From the NCBI GenBank assembly GCA_036583965.1, contig JAZBQD010000030.1:58281551-58345550 (forward strand): a stretch of 64,000 nucleotides of DNA, in the 5' to 3' direction. The notes beneath the pieces are model-generated. The model did no database searches. It saw nothing but the letters and a program-made list of their open reading frames with translations, and was not told the origin of the DNA. The DNA is from Prunella strophiata. Taxonomy: Eukaryota; Chordata; Aves; Passeriformes; Prunellidae. Position numbers and translations under genes: made by a program. Below are positions 1 through 14,000 of the stretch, in pieces (positions within the stretch are counted from its first letter, which is position 1; the number at the start of each line of letters is the position of its first letter).

Positions 1-1029
1 GTTTGGCTTGAGGAGTAGCTTTTTCTCTTTTATTTTACAGCCTAGCATCCAACTTCTATTTGTTAGATTTTCTCTCTTTCCACTGATAAGCATTGATACT
101 GTCATTTACTTACCAAGAAAAGAGGACTTGAAATCTGCTCTTTAAGAGACCTGATTCTTCTCTCTGATACAACACAGCTGGTAGCTTTCATTGATGCAGA
201 GTTTGAAATGCAACAAGTGAAAATTAAGGTACTGGCAGAGAATGTCTGTGACAATTAGCATTGCAGTTCTCCAAGGATGGAATGACAAAGTTTGGCAAGA
301 CTGCTTCCTCAAAAAGAAAAAAAAAAAAAAAAAAACAAAGAAAGAGAATTTTTTTATAGCAAGAAACATATTAAGGAAGAAGAATTAAACATGAAAAATT
401 GAAAAAGAATAATAATCTAATATACAGGAACTAAGAATGATTTAAATTTCATCTAGACTAAGCAACCTTTCACTCCTTATTAGCTACTTGGGATCTACCA
501 TAAGACATGTGATCTTTTTTCATCTGATGAGCAGTTTCATGTCCTCAGCCAATTTACAACTTCTTCTCATGTTGATAGATGTCTAGATACTTAAAGTCAG
601 CAACGCATAAAATTTGCCTATAGATGTCAATGCATCATAAATCCTTTAATGCATACATTTCTCTGTAACCATTTTGAAGCTGTAAAAGAGAAGATATATT
701 AGCATATCTCTATGCAGAGGAAAAAAAATTGCTGGGATGAAGAGCTGTTTGCTGCTGGATTCAAAAGAGACAAAATAGTCTTTTTTCTGTTCTAGAAACA
801 TTGCAACGTTCTGGAATGGGGAGAAGAGTGCACACATTTTATTCAGACAGAAATTTCATTTGCTTCCATGTGTTTTAATGATTCCACAGTAAAACGTATA
901 AACTTAAATTACTGCTATGTCAGTCTCTAAAATGGGAAGTTTAATCTGACAAAATACAGATGCTTACAGTGGGATCACCTCCTGAAGCCTTTTCAATCAA
1001 TGCATAGAACTGAAATGTTTTCATCAACT
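1..1029. other. AT-rich DNA, no gene seen
   Basis: No repeat family or coding exon was recognised here. A homopolymer run of 19 A lies at 317-335. The open frames at 142-369 and 646-837 (minus strand) are short, and the first owes its poly-F stretch to the A run, so neither is called as a gene. Confidence 0.6.
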
Positions 1030-1094
1030 AAGAGAATCACAAAGCAGCCCAAGTTTGAAAGGGTGACGCAAGGTCACCTGGTCCAACCTTTGAG
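1030..1094 (-). mobile_element. CR1 LINE 3' tail, short fragment
   Basis: Read on the minus strand this ends in the usual CR1 3' arrangement: a 'GGTTGGACCAGGTGACCTT'-like stretch followed by a 'TTTGTGATTCTCT' tail. On the plus strand it appears as GAATCACAAAG followed by a GGTCCAACC-like motif. Only about 65 bp remain, so this is a heavily 5'-truncated copy, as is typical for CR1. No coding part survives. Confidence 0.7.
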
Positions 1095-4000
1095 ATGTAA
1101 CTTCTTTCATGTTTACACCAGATGACTAAAGTAAGTCAGATGAATTACATCTTAAAAAGGCCTGTTGCTCTACACAGCAGTACTGGATGCCAGCATAATC
1201 TGCACTCTCTAAGACCATAATAGCTTTAATAGTGCCCAAAGAAGATTTTAGCTGCAGAAATTTATATTCTGTTGCCATAAATGTCCATAATTTATGCCTC
1301 TTCCAACTTAACTGAAAATTCAATTTTTTATTTTTCAAGTTTTTTAATGTTTATTAAAAAACCTTTTTTAAGGCAACAGTGGGTATCTGTGCTAGAAGTT
1401 CTCAAAACAGGAAGTCCCAGTGGAAATTTTTAAAGCATTAAAAGTTCATTTCCCCTGTGAAAAGCCTATTTGAGTATTTTTAATGTTATAATCATATTTC
1501 CCAACAGAAAATGAAGCTTTTAAGCCTTGCTAAAACATTAATTGGGGCTTTCTGCTCTGTGAAGTCCAAAATTTAGATGAAGAATTTGATTCTCCATGGC
1601 CTCATATGTTAAACCTTACAGTTCAAGTGGAGTACCTTTATACATTTCAGGTATCACAGTTCTGTTCCATGTATTCTTTAGGGCCACTCCTCACTGCCAA
1701 AAAGAAAAACAAAAAAAGGTTGTTTATATCTCTCAGATCCAAGATATTTGCTTACTTTTTCTTTGGTCAGCATAAAGTATTGCAGAAGACAAATGTACAA
1801 TTTCATGGGATCTTTGAATTTTGTCAAAAAACTGCAAAAGATACAGAGTGGAAAACAATGAGGTCCTAAGACAATAAATTTGAATATGGTTTCACTTTTA
1901 TCTCTGATCTCAGCAGAAATGTTCTTTCTCTGCATAAGTGTTACTGAGAGGAAATTCACATATTTTAATACCAACTTGGAAAGTAGCAAATCTGTGAAGG
2001 TGTTGACTACTGCAGATGCACAGACAGCCTTCTAATGATGCCAGATTAGCTAAAAAATTGTGCTAGGAAGATGAAAAAGATTATTTCACTAGTTATCCCA
2101 TTCTCACTGCTACACTAGAATCTAGTAGAATTGTAGGAGGAAGTGTGAGTGTGTCAGTTTTCTACCTGTGGTTCTTTATCTATGGTGCTCCTAGATGAGG
2201 TTCTAAGAAAAATAAGATAAATGGCTGGGAAGACCAGTTCTGCATATACTCTCTAGGAATAAAATATACTTCTGAAGTAATTATGTCACCCAGAAAACCC
2301 AAAAGTTTTTAAATTCCTGACATATAATGATGTTCAGCAGGGCCATGTTCAACAAGGAAGTTGTAGTGCTGTGTGCATATTTACACTTTATGTTGTGTGC
2401 TCTCCCCTGAATCCAAATCCCAACCAGTCACAATGCCTGATATTGGCATACCCTCAGTCTCTATTTGGACACATTCCCACTGTGTCTTTTACTAAAGCAA
2501 AATCAAGTATAGAAGGAATGCTATGTAGCACATGCTATGTCCCTAGGAGATGTGCCTTCAGCTGCAGTGCCCCAAAGGGTCTCCATACAGCAATACTGAG
2601 ACTACAAGGGATGTGCAGCATTTGGCTGAGGAACTCAAGTGTTCACAGTGCTGCTGTACACCAGCAGTAACAAGTGTTATTCAATGCACAAACCTAACAC
2701 GATGTTGGAAAAAACTTGCACTTGTTGGATGTGGATTCCCTGTTTATTCTGAATTATTTATGCAGCTAGGATTACTATAACTAGTTAGTGGTTTTAGGTA
2801 GTAGTAAGAAAAGTTAAGCCTAGCATCTAGTTAAATCATTACTTGTCTGATGCACCATCTAGGTTTTAAAGCACTGAGTAAAAGACTAACATTGCCTTCA
2901 AAATTAATTTTTTTTTCATTGCCCATCCAGAATGAAAAGCTAGCATCATGAAAGGGGAGAAGATTGTTGCTTGCCACTAGCGCTATTTTTTAAAAACACT
3001 TCACATCTAAGTAATTCATCTTTTTGACCCTTAGATGTGAAGCTCCTAACGAAGACTGTGAAAAACCAGAAGGGGAGTAAACAACTGATGGGCAAAATGA
3101 GATTAATCCCTTAAAAAAAAAAGCCTTTGCATTGCTTTTCATATTAGAACGCCTTGCAAACTGCTTAGATCCCATTTCTGTCATTGTAATAAACAGGAGA
3201 ATTCAATTGATTTTGGAAAGCATAACTTTATCTCAGCTCCCTTTTTAAGAATAGAGGATTTTTTTTTCCATGTCTGTTGTTTCCCAGTGGGAAAAGAATT
3301 TATTATGGAAAGTTTTGAAATTGACTTCTTTCCATGAGACTGGTGATGAATATGCATGTCTATATGCCTAATGGCTAACTGTGCTAATATGCATTTGATT
3401 CCTCACTTTGCATCAAATTTTATGAATAAGATTTTCTGAAATAAAAAGCATTGTGACAATATAAAATTCATAGGGCAGAGAATCATAATCTTACACACTC
3501 TACTAAAGAACTGTAATATGTTGCAATTATGATTTATGAGCTTTTTCTACCTACTTTTGTACTGGTTCAAGTGGCAAAAGAGAGTGAAGGGCAAAGCAGA
3601 ACTAGGATGTGGTCTAGTGAGAAGCTGTCCTGTGTTCATCTATTTCTTGCTGACCTAAAAAAGGGAAAAAATGTTAGGTTGTTTCAGGGATCATTCTTAT
3701 TTGGCATATTACCATGAAGGAACATCTAAATCCTCTCCTACTTGTAAGCTGAGTCATTTAAAATATCAGTGCACTGAGTTAATCTTTCTGATCCAGACCA
3801 CAACGTCTTTCCTTTAACCAGTCTTTATTTTTGTTGGACTTCATCTCAGTTTCTCTCTCACACCTGCTGCTAGATCAATCTCAAATCACAAAAACTTCAG
3901 CAGAATGCCTATAGACTTCTTTTAGTGGAACTAAAGAGTTAAATGAGTTAAATATCTCTTTCAAGACCTGTAAATTTTTTCTGCAGCATTGTAACACTTA

Positions 4001-5549
4001 CTTAGTTAATACTTAATATTAACTAAGACTGCAAATGCTATGGTTCTATTTTTAAAGATTTTTTTTATGATGTTGCATCAGAGGTCTAGCTCTAGATGAG
4101 TAACCAAATTACCTCACTGTGATGACCCTTTCATTCTGCCACAGCCTTTGCCACTTGCCATGGTTATTACTCAAGAAGTCACATTTCAAATGTCTGTTCA
4201 AACTCTTCAGTTCAGGCATCTCTTCTATTAATTAATTATGGTGATTTCCAGAGAAAAAGGCAGAAAATACTCAAACAAAAAACTGTGGCAGCACAAGTAT
4301 ATTGATAAATAATCTGTTGATAGAATTGCTGTGAGATCTCAAATTCCTTTATGGGATAGATACATGAATATTCATTAAGGGTGATTTTCTCACACTTCAC
4401 TTTGACATTTTCTTGCTTGAAAAAATAGTCATCTCACCCAAGTGGGATGACTCAGTGTGTCATGGATTTAGAGACAATCTGTCTTTTCATATAAACACCC
4501 AAAGGAATAAAAATGGACTGGATGGATAAATTGTTTGGACTTGAGGGAGAAAGGTTTGCCATACCCACCAATTTCTAGGACAGAGGCAGAAATTATGATA
4601 TTAGTTTGAAAAATCTTACCCTTTGTATTTAACATTTTTCAGTTTTAAAATACCTATTGTTTAAAAGAGATACCAAAGTAAGGGACCAGTGTAAAAACTA
4701 TGATGATTTATCCCACAGAGAGATGACAAGAAATGAAAAGTAAGAACATTTTATCAGTACTCTGGATTAGCCAGGTGCAGCCAATATACTGGCATGTATT
4801 ACCAAAAGCTAGTGGTGGCATTGTCATCATGGTCATTACTATGGCCTTACATATTTAACCACTTGTAAATAAAATCTAGAATATATTTATAACTGTTTCC
4901 TTTTGTATAGGTAAAGGATGACCTAGTGTATTTGCTCAGGAAATATAAAAAGAAATGTGTTTTGTTACTGAGATCCAGCTCTCAGCTGATTATTGACTTC
5001 ACTATTAGATGTAGCATAACCAAAACAACCCACACAAAGAATCCCCTTTACCAAGTAAGACAGGAATTTTAACAGATGGAGTACAATGTGTAGGGACTTC
5101 TACATAACCTGTTACATACAGTACCAAAACATGAAGACTTCAAAATGGGCTACAGAAGAAGCTCTGATACAGTTTGTGATGCCTTAGGTTGTGTTCTAGG
5201 CTCTTTCAACACCAAACTGCAGAGAGAGAGGAATAAGGGTACCTCTTCTGTGTAGCTAAGAGTTTTAAGAATGTATTGCAGGAAGAGGGAATGCCAGAGT
5301 TCAGCAGTCACCAATTGCTGAGAATAACAATATACTCAATGAAGGGGGACAGAAATGAGGAACATAGTAACAGTGACTTCTTCATTAAAAACCTTGACAG
5401 AGGTACTAAGATTTAAAGAACCTTGCTGTATTGTACATTGCTCAGTGCACTACAAAGCCACTGTGTAGCAGGAAATCTATGTGATAGATTATGAGACATT
5501 ATAAAAACCTGATGGAAGCAGTCCTAAAGGGCAAAGCACCCACACCTGA
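1095..5549. other. AT-rich DNA without recognised genes
   Basis: No conserved exon, RNA gene or named repeat was identified by eye. Overlapping frames at 1606-1869 (+) and 1678-1989 (-), and at 2371-2670 and 2550-2780 (+), are of chance length. The last two overlap on the same strand in different frames, which argues against either being real. Confidence 0.55.
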
Positions 5550-6468
5550 AGTTGAAGAGCACACCAAGTTGGGCAGGAGTGTTGATCTACTGGAAGGAAG
5601 GAAGACTCCCCAAAGGGATCTGGACAGGCTGGGTGAATAGACTGAGGCCAGTTCTAATGACGTTCTAAGAGGTACAACAAGGTCAAGTGCTAGGGTCCTT
5701 TACTTGGGTGACAACAACCCCCTGCAGTCCTATAGGCTGGGAACAATTTCTGACTGCAGTGTTAGCGGCTGGAAAGATTTTCAGTGAAAAAGAACCTGAG
5801 GGTACTGGTCAACAGCAGCTGAATATGATACAGTGTGTGCCCAGGTGACCAAAAAGGCCAGTGACATCCTGGCCTGTATCAGAAATAGTGTGCCCAGCAG
5901 GATCAGAACAGTGATTGTCCACCTGTACTCAGCACTGGTGAGGTCAGCCTTCAAGTCCTGTGTTGTTTTGAGCCTCTCAATTCAAAAAAGACACAGAGTT
6001 TTTGGAGTGAGTCCAGAAAAGACAAGACAGCTGGTGAAGGGTCTGGAGCACAAATCTGATGAGGAGATACTGAGAGAGCTGAGGCTGTTTATTCTGGAGA
6101 AGAGGAGGCTCAGGCTCAGAACTGATTGCTCTCTACAAATACCTGAAAGGATGCTGTAGTGGGATGGGTATTGGTCTCTTCTCCCAGATAACAAGGGCTA
6201 GAATAAGAGGATATGGCCTCAAGTTGTACCCAGGAAGATTGAGATTGGATATTAGGAAAAATTTCTTCATGGGAAGGGTTGTTAATTAATGAAACAAGCT
6301 ACTCAGGGAAATAGTTGAATCACCATCCCTGGAGGTATTTAAAGGATGTGTAGATGTAGTACTTAGAGAAATGTTTTAGTGGCTGACCTGGCAGTGTTAG
6401 AATTATAGTTGGACTCAATGGTCTTAAAAGTGCTTTCCAATATAAATGATTCTACATTTCTATGATTT
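5550..6468 (+). mobile_element. CR1 LINE, 5'-truncated, ORF2 C-terminal end and 3' UTR
   Basis: CR1 is a non-LTR retrotransposon whose ORF2 encodes endonuclease and reverse transcriptase. This copy starts just after the catalytic FADDT region (a THTKLG-like stretch near 5560) and continues through 'RDLDRLGE' near 5620. An open frame at 5833-6159 contains the conserved C-terminal pattern: KASDILACIRNSV, LYSALVRS, then KGLEHKSDEEILRELRLFILEKRRLR. The 3' end near 6440-6468 carries the family tail with TTCTACATTTCTATGATT. Frames are broken upstream of 5833 and after 6159, so the copy is inactive. The full ORF2 is several-fold longer, so most of the protein is absent. It is transcribed left to right if at all; no promoter remains. 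Confidence 0.93.
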
Positions 6469-7489
6469 ACTTTTTAAACAAGAAATACATTGACATCAAA
6501 TTTTAGGAAAATTTAGGTGATAGCACAGGACAACATATCTCTATTCCAGTGGTTTCTTAAGACATAATAACTTATGATAATTTAGTTTAGTTGTCAACCT
6601 AAGAATAGATTTTTTTTTTTCCACAAAACAATAGAAGACCTAAAGTGTATGAAGAAAAAGTCTCTTTTAAAAATCACAGCTGCATTTAAAGTAGGGCAGC
6701 AATTCTATAGCATAATAGAGCTCTTGTATAGTGTACTTTGTCTGCAAGATCAATTCCTTCAAGAACTTGTAGCCATAGCAGCCAAAGTTTGTTTCCAGAT
6801 ATCTATCTGCTCTTCTCACTGAATTAGGTGTAAAAATACTGTGCATTTTTGAAGGCTGTCATGACCCAAATAAATCAATCTTTACAATTTCATTTTTGTG
6901 ATGAGTAAATATGGACTGAAAATTCTATATAAGTGTATGAATAAACAGTATTGAAGTCTTTCAGGTTACCTAGTGTTAATTTTGAAATCTCTTTAAAGCC
7001 ATTCCTAAATCTGCTAATTGAAAACAGAAATAATGATGGTCAGCAAAAGATCAGGGAAAAGACCTCAGGAATAAACTGTCTCTAATTACTATTTTTTGTA
7101 ATTACTGATTTTATGATGAAAACAAAGATCCTACGTATTTGTGTAGTCACGTCACTTATTTTCCTCTTATCCACTTTTATCCTTTTGTCCACTTTACTAA
7201 AATACTCCAAGAGGAATTCTCATGAGCAGAATCTTCAAGTTAGACTCTAATCTTCCCTTTTTTAAATGAGTATTAGTAACTACAGAATCAATTTTTTTCC
7301 CCCAATTTTTTGAAGGAAACATTTTAGCACACCAATACAAGTAAAGCAGTTATTTAGAACCAAAGACATTTAACAAAACAAAGATAATGATAGTATTTAA
7401 TTTGATCCAGTTAAAATAAATAAAAAAAAATATACCTTTACTTCTATCAGTATTAAAGCTTCTGTATGTTGCATATTGATCAAATCCTC

Positions 7490-7493
<4 letters not shown>

Positions 7494-7524
<31 letters not shown>
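7494..7524. repeat. (T)31 homopolymer
   Basis: Uninterrupted run of 31 T on the plus strand. It could be the poly-A remnant of a minus-strand retroposed sequence, but no recognisable retroposed body adjoins it, so simple slippage is the more economical reading. Confidence 0.95.
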
Positions 7525-7528
<4 letters not shown>

Positions 7529-9784
7529 ATTACCCTTGATAAGGGAATTTTGTCTTTGGAGCAGGTTTGTTCTTGCCTTCCCTTTGCTCTGCTGCTTGCT
7601 ATCAGTTTTCAATATTCCCTATGAACCTCACACTTTCCTCTACCTTTTCTCAAGGTAAGACAATTTTAAGACACTACACTGTACTACAATATATGTAGTT
7701 TCTGCTGTGACAGTGTATGATTAGCTGATAGTTTGTTCTCTTGGTGCTTTAATTTCTTCTTTTTATGACCTCTATAAGTGGGTTTATGATATCTCAGTCT
7801 GAGGTCTTCTGCCCATCTTTTTTTTTTTTTTTTCTGTTAAATATTGCATAGTATTTTGCATGTTGACTGCTATAGATTTGATCCAATAATATTTCTTCTT
7901 TCTTACCTATTGCCTACATTTCCTTATATTGCTCTCTCCATGATTTTACTCTTCATCACTAATGCTTTCCAATCTAATAATATTGCTCAGCACTGTGGCT
8001 GGGATTATAATGACATTGAATCCAGAATGTAGTCACAATCAAACTGACTCTTTCTCTGAAAGCATAGTTTCAAGTAAGGTTGTTGAATGGCTGGAAGTGT
8101 TCTGCAGTTAGGTGGTTTTGGATCTACAGAGGTCATGCTGGACCTGCCGTCTTCACTGGGAGTTTCTCAGTCCTGAAATGTCTTTTCAGATTAGTTTCTT
8201 CAAAGGTTTATAAAGAAATATTGTCATGGTGTTTTTCCCCAACTACTTACATACTCTTAAAAAGCTGAAGAAAATGTAGCAGAGGATAACATATTCTGAA
8301 AGGTAGTATTTTCCCTATAGATACCTTAAAAGATGCACTTCCAGAACAGAGTAGAGCTACCCACTGAGGGACAGGCTGTACCACTAATTTTATGCCAAAC
8401 TTCTTTGAACTATCCAATTCACACATTTGCATCAGCATAGAAGGAAGCTAGGAAAACTACTTTAGACAATGCTCCTGTAACATTTCAATAAAACATAGAC
8501 TGAGGAAAGAAGCATACCCTGAAACATGGGAAATATAGGACATTATTGTACTATTGAGTACAGGCTTACAGAGTAGGAAAGGAGAACCAAAACAAATTGT
8601 GATGAATAAGTAGAAATGTGTGGGATTCGGTCTATTACAAAGAGAATTTTGTGGGGAAAAATAAGATTGAAAAACAGATTTAGTCAATTCAGTGTCTTGT
8701 TGAATTAATATCACTGGTCCCTGTGTTGGCCTTGAGTACTTGTATTTGAATACAGAGTAGCATTATTATTCACTTTTCAAAAGGAAACATTGTGTTTTCT
8801 ACCTTTCTGGTCCTGAATTTCACCTTATCTGTCTTCTTTAGTGGTCCTGTGTTGTTCTTTTAGCTTCTTGGCTTAGATGCCCTTGCTATCTGTATACTTT
8901 ATTCAATATTAGATTGTTCTGAGAAATACATAGCTCCTGTTATAATGACACCAGATGCCCACTTTTTCTTCAGAATACAGCCAAGTTCTAGCATTCTAGC
9001 AAATCAGAAATTTGCTAGATTTGCTAGTCAAATTCTGGTTTATTTCTGCATTTGAATAAAAAAAAAAAAAAAAACAAAAAAAAAAAAACACCAAAAAAAA
9101 AAACCTAACCACACTGAACAAACCCCCACAATTAACAAGAAAAAAAAATCTTTCAATCCCCTTTATCATCTGTTTGAATGTTTCAGAGCTTTAGTCTCAG
9201 TCACTTCTTCTCTTATCTCTTCCCATTGACAGTTCTATGAAGAGATTGAATTCTTACATTTACTGCTTCCAGGCATGGACATAGTTTCTTGTCTGGAAAG
9301 TCAACAAATTTATTCATATGGGTCCCTTTATCCAGTTTTGGTTTTTACATATTCTGGGTCAGGGAGGACCTCACTAGTTTGACTACTTGTCACCAGGCTT
9401 CATCTACCAACTGCTGTGCAACGAAATGAAAGTCATCCATGCTTGTAAAAATAAATGTTTCCCTTTTAAGACATGTTGTGTACTGTATTCATCTACGACA
9501 GTCCAGCCAATTCCATGAGCTGTTTTAGAGTTCCCGTGAGCTGGGGACTAAGATATTTAAGTGTCAATGTACAAACACTTCAATGCAAGAGCCTTTATGA
9601 AACATAATTGCTCTAATAAATTGATACAGACATTTCTCTGTCTATGATCAAATTCTGATTCTTGCAGCCCTTTTAAAAAATTAGCCTCTGTGCTTGCTGA
9701 GAAATAAGTTTATAAATGTTTCTAGAGACAAGAAATCTCTTACACTTTTTTAAAAATCATTTCTGACCATCTGTCTGATGTGGC

Positions 9785-9799
9785 GGGGGGGGGGGGGGG
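9785..9799. repeat. (G)15 homopolymer
   Basis: Fifteen consecutive G, followed by an A and a G-rich stretch (GGATGTGGGGTGGG). Together these give a plausible G-quadruplex-forming segment on the plus strand. The surroundings are AT-rich. Length in the assembly may be inexact because G homopolymers are error-prone. Confidence 0.9.
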
Positions 9800-10435
9800 A
9801 GGATGTGGGGTGGGTTGGTCTTTTATTTCTCTTATAATTGGAGATTGTTTTTTTTGTTTGTTTTTTTCTTTTAGTCTTTAATTTTCCTCCCAGACCCTAA
9901 GCTTGAGATCAGAAATTTTTAAGTTAATCAGACTAGAACATATACATCCACTGTGGATGACCTTACATCAGAATGTGTTCCAGTTCCTCTGTTCTGAAGT
10001 ATAAACAGAAAAAAATCCCACATCAGCAGAAATGGGGAAGCTAAAAAAAATTAATTCAGGAAAATGTCTGTGTGCTCTTGAACTGAAAAAATAATGTAAC
10101 TCTTTAGTTCAACAACTGATATATATATTGTATGGATGAATTTGAATTCTCATTGCTCAACTCTGCTTTGTAGTTCAGAAACATCTTTGAAAACAAATCA
10201 AAGCAAAAAAAAAAAAAAACCAACTTAAAACATTAACCTGAAAAAAAGTATCTTCTTTTTCTTTTTGAACAAGTCAAGGTTATAAGAGTTGTGTTTGTGA
10301 AGACAAGCAGCATAATCTCCTTTCAGTAAAGAAGGTTAAAGAATGTGAGCAAAAAAGAAGAAAAAGAAATTTACAATAACATAGAAAACCACAAACTTTC
10401 ATTTCCAAGACATCTTTTTTGCTTTATGCAGTAAA

Positions 10436-10741
10436 CACTGAACAGTTTCCAAAATTGTGTTTTTTTAAATCTCCATTTTTCTGCTTTAAACTGATGTAAG
10501 AAATCTAAAAAGTAGGATGTCTTTCAAGTTCCACCTGCAGTGTGAGCAGTTTCATCTTTTCTATTCTGTAGTAAGAAAATAGGATAATTACCTTTCTTTG
10601 CCTTGTAATTCTTTGACATAATTAAGAACCATTCTATTAACCCACTTTTGGAGAGGTCAGCTGTTCCTCAAAATGAAAGGTAAGAAAAATGAAATTAACA
10701 TATGGATAATAGGTATACAATGTAATACATATTTTTTGTTT
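10436..10741. repeat. Tandem duplication, copy 1 (about 306 bp)
   Basis: Begins CACTGAACAGTTTCC and runs directly into the second copy at 10742. The two copies differ at only a few positions: TTGTG versus GTGGTG-like changes near the start, two 1-bp length differences, and a 2-bp insertion near the end. It contains an exon-donor-like AAAG/GTAAGAAAA in each copy. The unit matches no repeat family I recognise. Confidence 0.95.
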
Positions 10742-11049
10742 CACTGAACAGTTTCCAAAAGTGGTGTTTTTTTAAATCTCCATTTTTTCTGCTTTAAAAC
10801 TGATGTAAGAAATCTAAAAAGTAGGATGTCTTTCAAGTTCCACCTGCAGTGTGAGCAGTTTCATCTTTTCTATTCTGTAGTAAGAAAATAGGATAATTAC
10901 CTTTCTTTGCCTTGTAATTCTTTGACATAATTAAGAACCATTCTATTAACCCACTTTTGGAGAGGTCAGCTGTTCCTCAAAATGAAAGGTAAGAAAAATG
11001 AAATTAACATATGGATAATAGGTATACAATGAGTAATACATATTTTTGT
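10742..11049. repeat. Tandem duplication, copy 2 (about 308 bp)
   Basis: Near-identical head-to-tail copy of 10436-10741 with an offset of 306 bp. Homology fades after the TAATACATATTTTTG segment near 11048. The high identity implies a young event, or recent gene conversion between the copies, or an assembly duplication. Confidence 0.95.
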
Positions 11050-14000
11050 GTCTTCCCTTGAAGCATTGTGGTAAAAGATTTCTAAGGATTAGTGGTGGAT
11101 TAACCATGCTGAAAGTTAGAACATTTTTCAGTTGGAAAATCCCAATAACCATACAAAGAATGGATTATCTCCCCCTCCCAGTCTAGACGGGGCAATCTGG
11201 TTGATTAGGTATTCCTTCAAAGTCTAAACATGTTCCATGAACAAGATAGCCACTGTGATGCAATATACTTAAAAAAATAAATTAAAAAAAAAAAAAAAAA
11301 AAAATCAATTTAAGCATTTAAATATAAAGAGGTTTCTAAATTTTTTTCCCAAAAATCTTGAAGAAAATATCAGTAATTCAGTATCAGGGAACTCAATAGT
11401 TTAAAAATATCTATTTAAGAAAAAAGAAACTGAAACAATGAGCAATTATAAGTAACCAAATAGAAGTGTTCACCCCCTGTTCTTACAAACTAAATCTTGA
11501 TGTCCTTGAAGTTACAAAGCTTGCCATTGACTTCATGGGGATAAGACAAGATCCTTTTCCAGTTGACATATATCCTCCCAAAAGATGACAAGTTCTACAG
11601 GATCAACAACTAGAAGCTCACTGTCACACTCCTATGCCAAGTTCAACTGTAGAGCTAACCAAAAAGTTTCTTGTCTCATCATGACTTGCCACATTCCTGT
11701 CACCTGCAAGCAAGAGTGCTATACAGTGACTACTTGCCTGACTCTTCTCTTTGGAAGTGAAATGTTCTTTTGCATTTTAGATCCACAGGTTTAAGCCTTA
11801 CATATATGAAAGAGATTTCCCTGTAACAGCACAAAAAGCAGTCCTTTGCCTCCTGTGTTTTAAGAGTCCTTCATTCCATTGCATGTGTCAGGGCAGGATG
11901 AAAGCTCTGGTAGCTAGAAGGCAGTATATAACAATAGGTCAAGGAGCTCATCACGGATGTAAAAATAAAAAGTATTTAGTTTGTATATTACTTTAATTAA
12001 TAATGTAAGCCTTGCCATTCAAATGGGATTAAGAAGAGGACTTTAGTGACTGTGTCTTAGTTTGCATGGAACTCAATGCTGTTAACAATCAAAATCCTGT
12101 GAAAAACTAACTCTGATAGTCATAATGATCTTCGAACAACAGTTTATGCAAGCAACAGTTTTCAAAACATCTAAAAATTTGCATTATTACTACTCTTCCA
12201 GTAATGCCCTGGAGGATTAGAAAGAACTACATTTTATCTGGTGTTTTACTATAAACCTGTCTGATTTATGTAGGAATTAGAAAAAACATCTCAAATAGGT
12301 CTGCATAGTAAAAATCACTTTTCCCTCAACATTTAAAATCCTTTTCGTGACAACAGTCTTTATGGCTTTGAAAAGAGACTGTTTAACAGAAAAAAAAAAA
12401 AATAAACTGAAATAACACTAATTGTATTTAAGAAATAATTTAAAGTATCCATTGTCTTTTCTTTGAGTAATGAAATTTAGTGAGATACTCAGTTAAAAAA
12501 AAAAAAAAACTATCAGGATTGAAGACTGATTTAAATTATCTCTATTTTAGGAACTCAATCCAGAGGCTGTAAGTGTTCTTCAAAATACATTATTAGGTAT
12601 CTAATTTGGGTATATGGCCAGGTCTTTGACAGGATTTTAAGATTCAGCCAGATCCCATTCTGTGCTTTTTTTTTCCAGGAAAAGGAAACCATGTGGACTG
12701 AAAGAGAGAAGGCAGCTGCACAATTCTCTGAACTGTTACTGCAGGATACAAAGTGTAGTACCTCTATATAATGTAGTCAGGAGTTAACTCCTCTGGTGCA
12801 ATGGGAATATTAAGTCATCTTAAAAGACTTTTAGTGTATCTGATTAATAATTTTTATTTATGACTTATGCCAAAAATTGGTCAAAAGCCAGCATCTTTCT
12901 TTTTTTCAGTGAGAGAACATAACCCAAACTGCCAGTTGGTCCCAGGGAGATTTGAAAAATAGGCTGCTAGATGAAGAAGGAAAATTGAGATAATTTTGTT
13001 TAGGTACCTCACATAATAGAAAAATTAATATTTATAGTGAACTGAGGAAGTCTAATTTCAGTTTAAATAAGAAAAATCTTCCCTGCAAAATTCATCCCAA
13101 CTTAAAAAAAAAATCCTTGAGCAAAAAATATATCCCTTAAACTCAAATTCAGCAGTACATTCTCTTTAGAATGAAAACATTTTATTTACTATTTTTATTA
13201 CTTATTGCATCTATAAGCAGCTTTCTTTTTCTAGTTTTATACTGTAAAAGTTGCCTTAAGTTTTGTACATGTTCTCTAGACTTTGTTAATTTTTTCACCC
13301 ATACAGTGGCACTGTCTCAGAATCCAAAGAAAGAAAGAAACCAAAATTAAAATAAATAAACAAAATAAAGAGACATATGAAGATGCAAGGCCAGCAAACA
13401 CAAAAGCATAGCTTTCTAACTTTCTGATTTTAAAGACATGAAAAAGAAATGGCTGAAAGAATTATAATAAGGCTGAAAATTAAAAAGAGAAAAGATGTGG
13501 CGGCAGAATCTTGAAATGAGACAAAGGAAAGAAAAAGAAAGGCCAAACAACAAAAGTAAATTATCATAATGAAAACTAAAAGCCTTCCTTCATCTGTCTT
13601 AAAAATAGATGCCAATGTTTTGCAGATTAACTTTGGGGTTGTAATTATGGACTTGTGGAGTAATGAATGTTGGTGAACTAAACTGCTCACTTAGGGAGTG
13701 TAGCTGAATCCGTGCAATAGCAGAAACAGCTGTTGCCCATTATGCTTTGATTTTTGATGATAAGTGGTAAGAAAGGTTGGGAAAAGGTGACCATTCAGCA
13801 CTTGTTATTATGAGGTAATGGCTCCAATGATGTTAGCAAAATAATTAAAACCACCATCAGTCCTATTCTCTGTGATGACACTTAATGGTGTTTCCATCTC
13901 TCCCTGCTCTCCTAAAATGTATTCACATATGGAGTAATACTGGAGGTTAGGGTAAAAATGGAACAAATCACAATTAAAGAAGATTTTGTACATTACATAT

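Larger units (their letters stand above)
6469..10435. other. AT-rich DNA with homopolymer runs
   Basis: No gene recognised. Simple-sequence features include T31 at 7494-7524, a shorter T run near 7819-7833, an interrupted A-rich tract at about 9059-9102, and G15 at 9785-9799, which is uncommon in such AT-rich DNA. Frames at 7844-8032, 8080-8268 and 8247-8714 are short and lack recognisable motifs. Confidence 0.6.
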
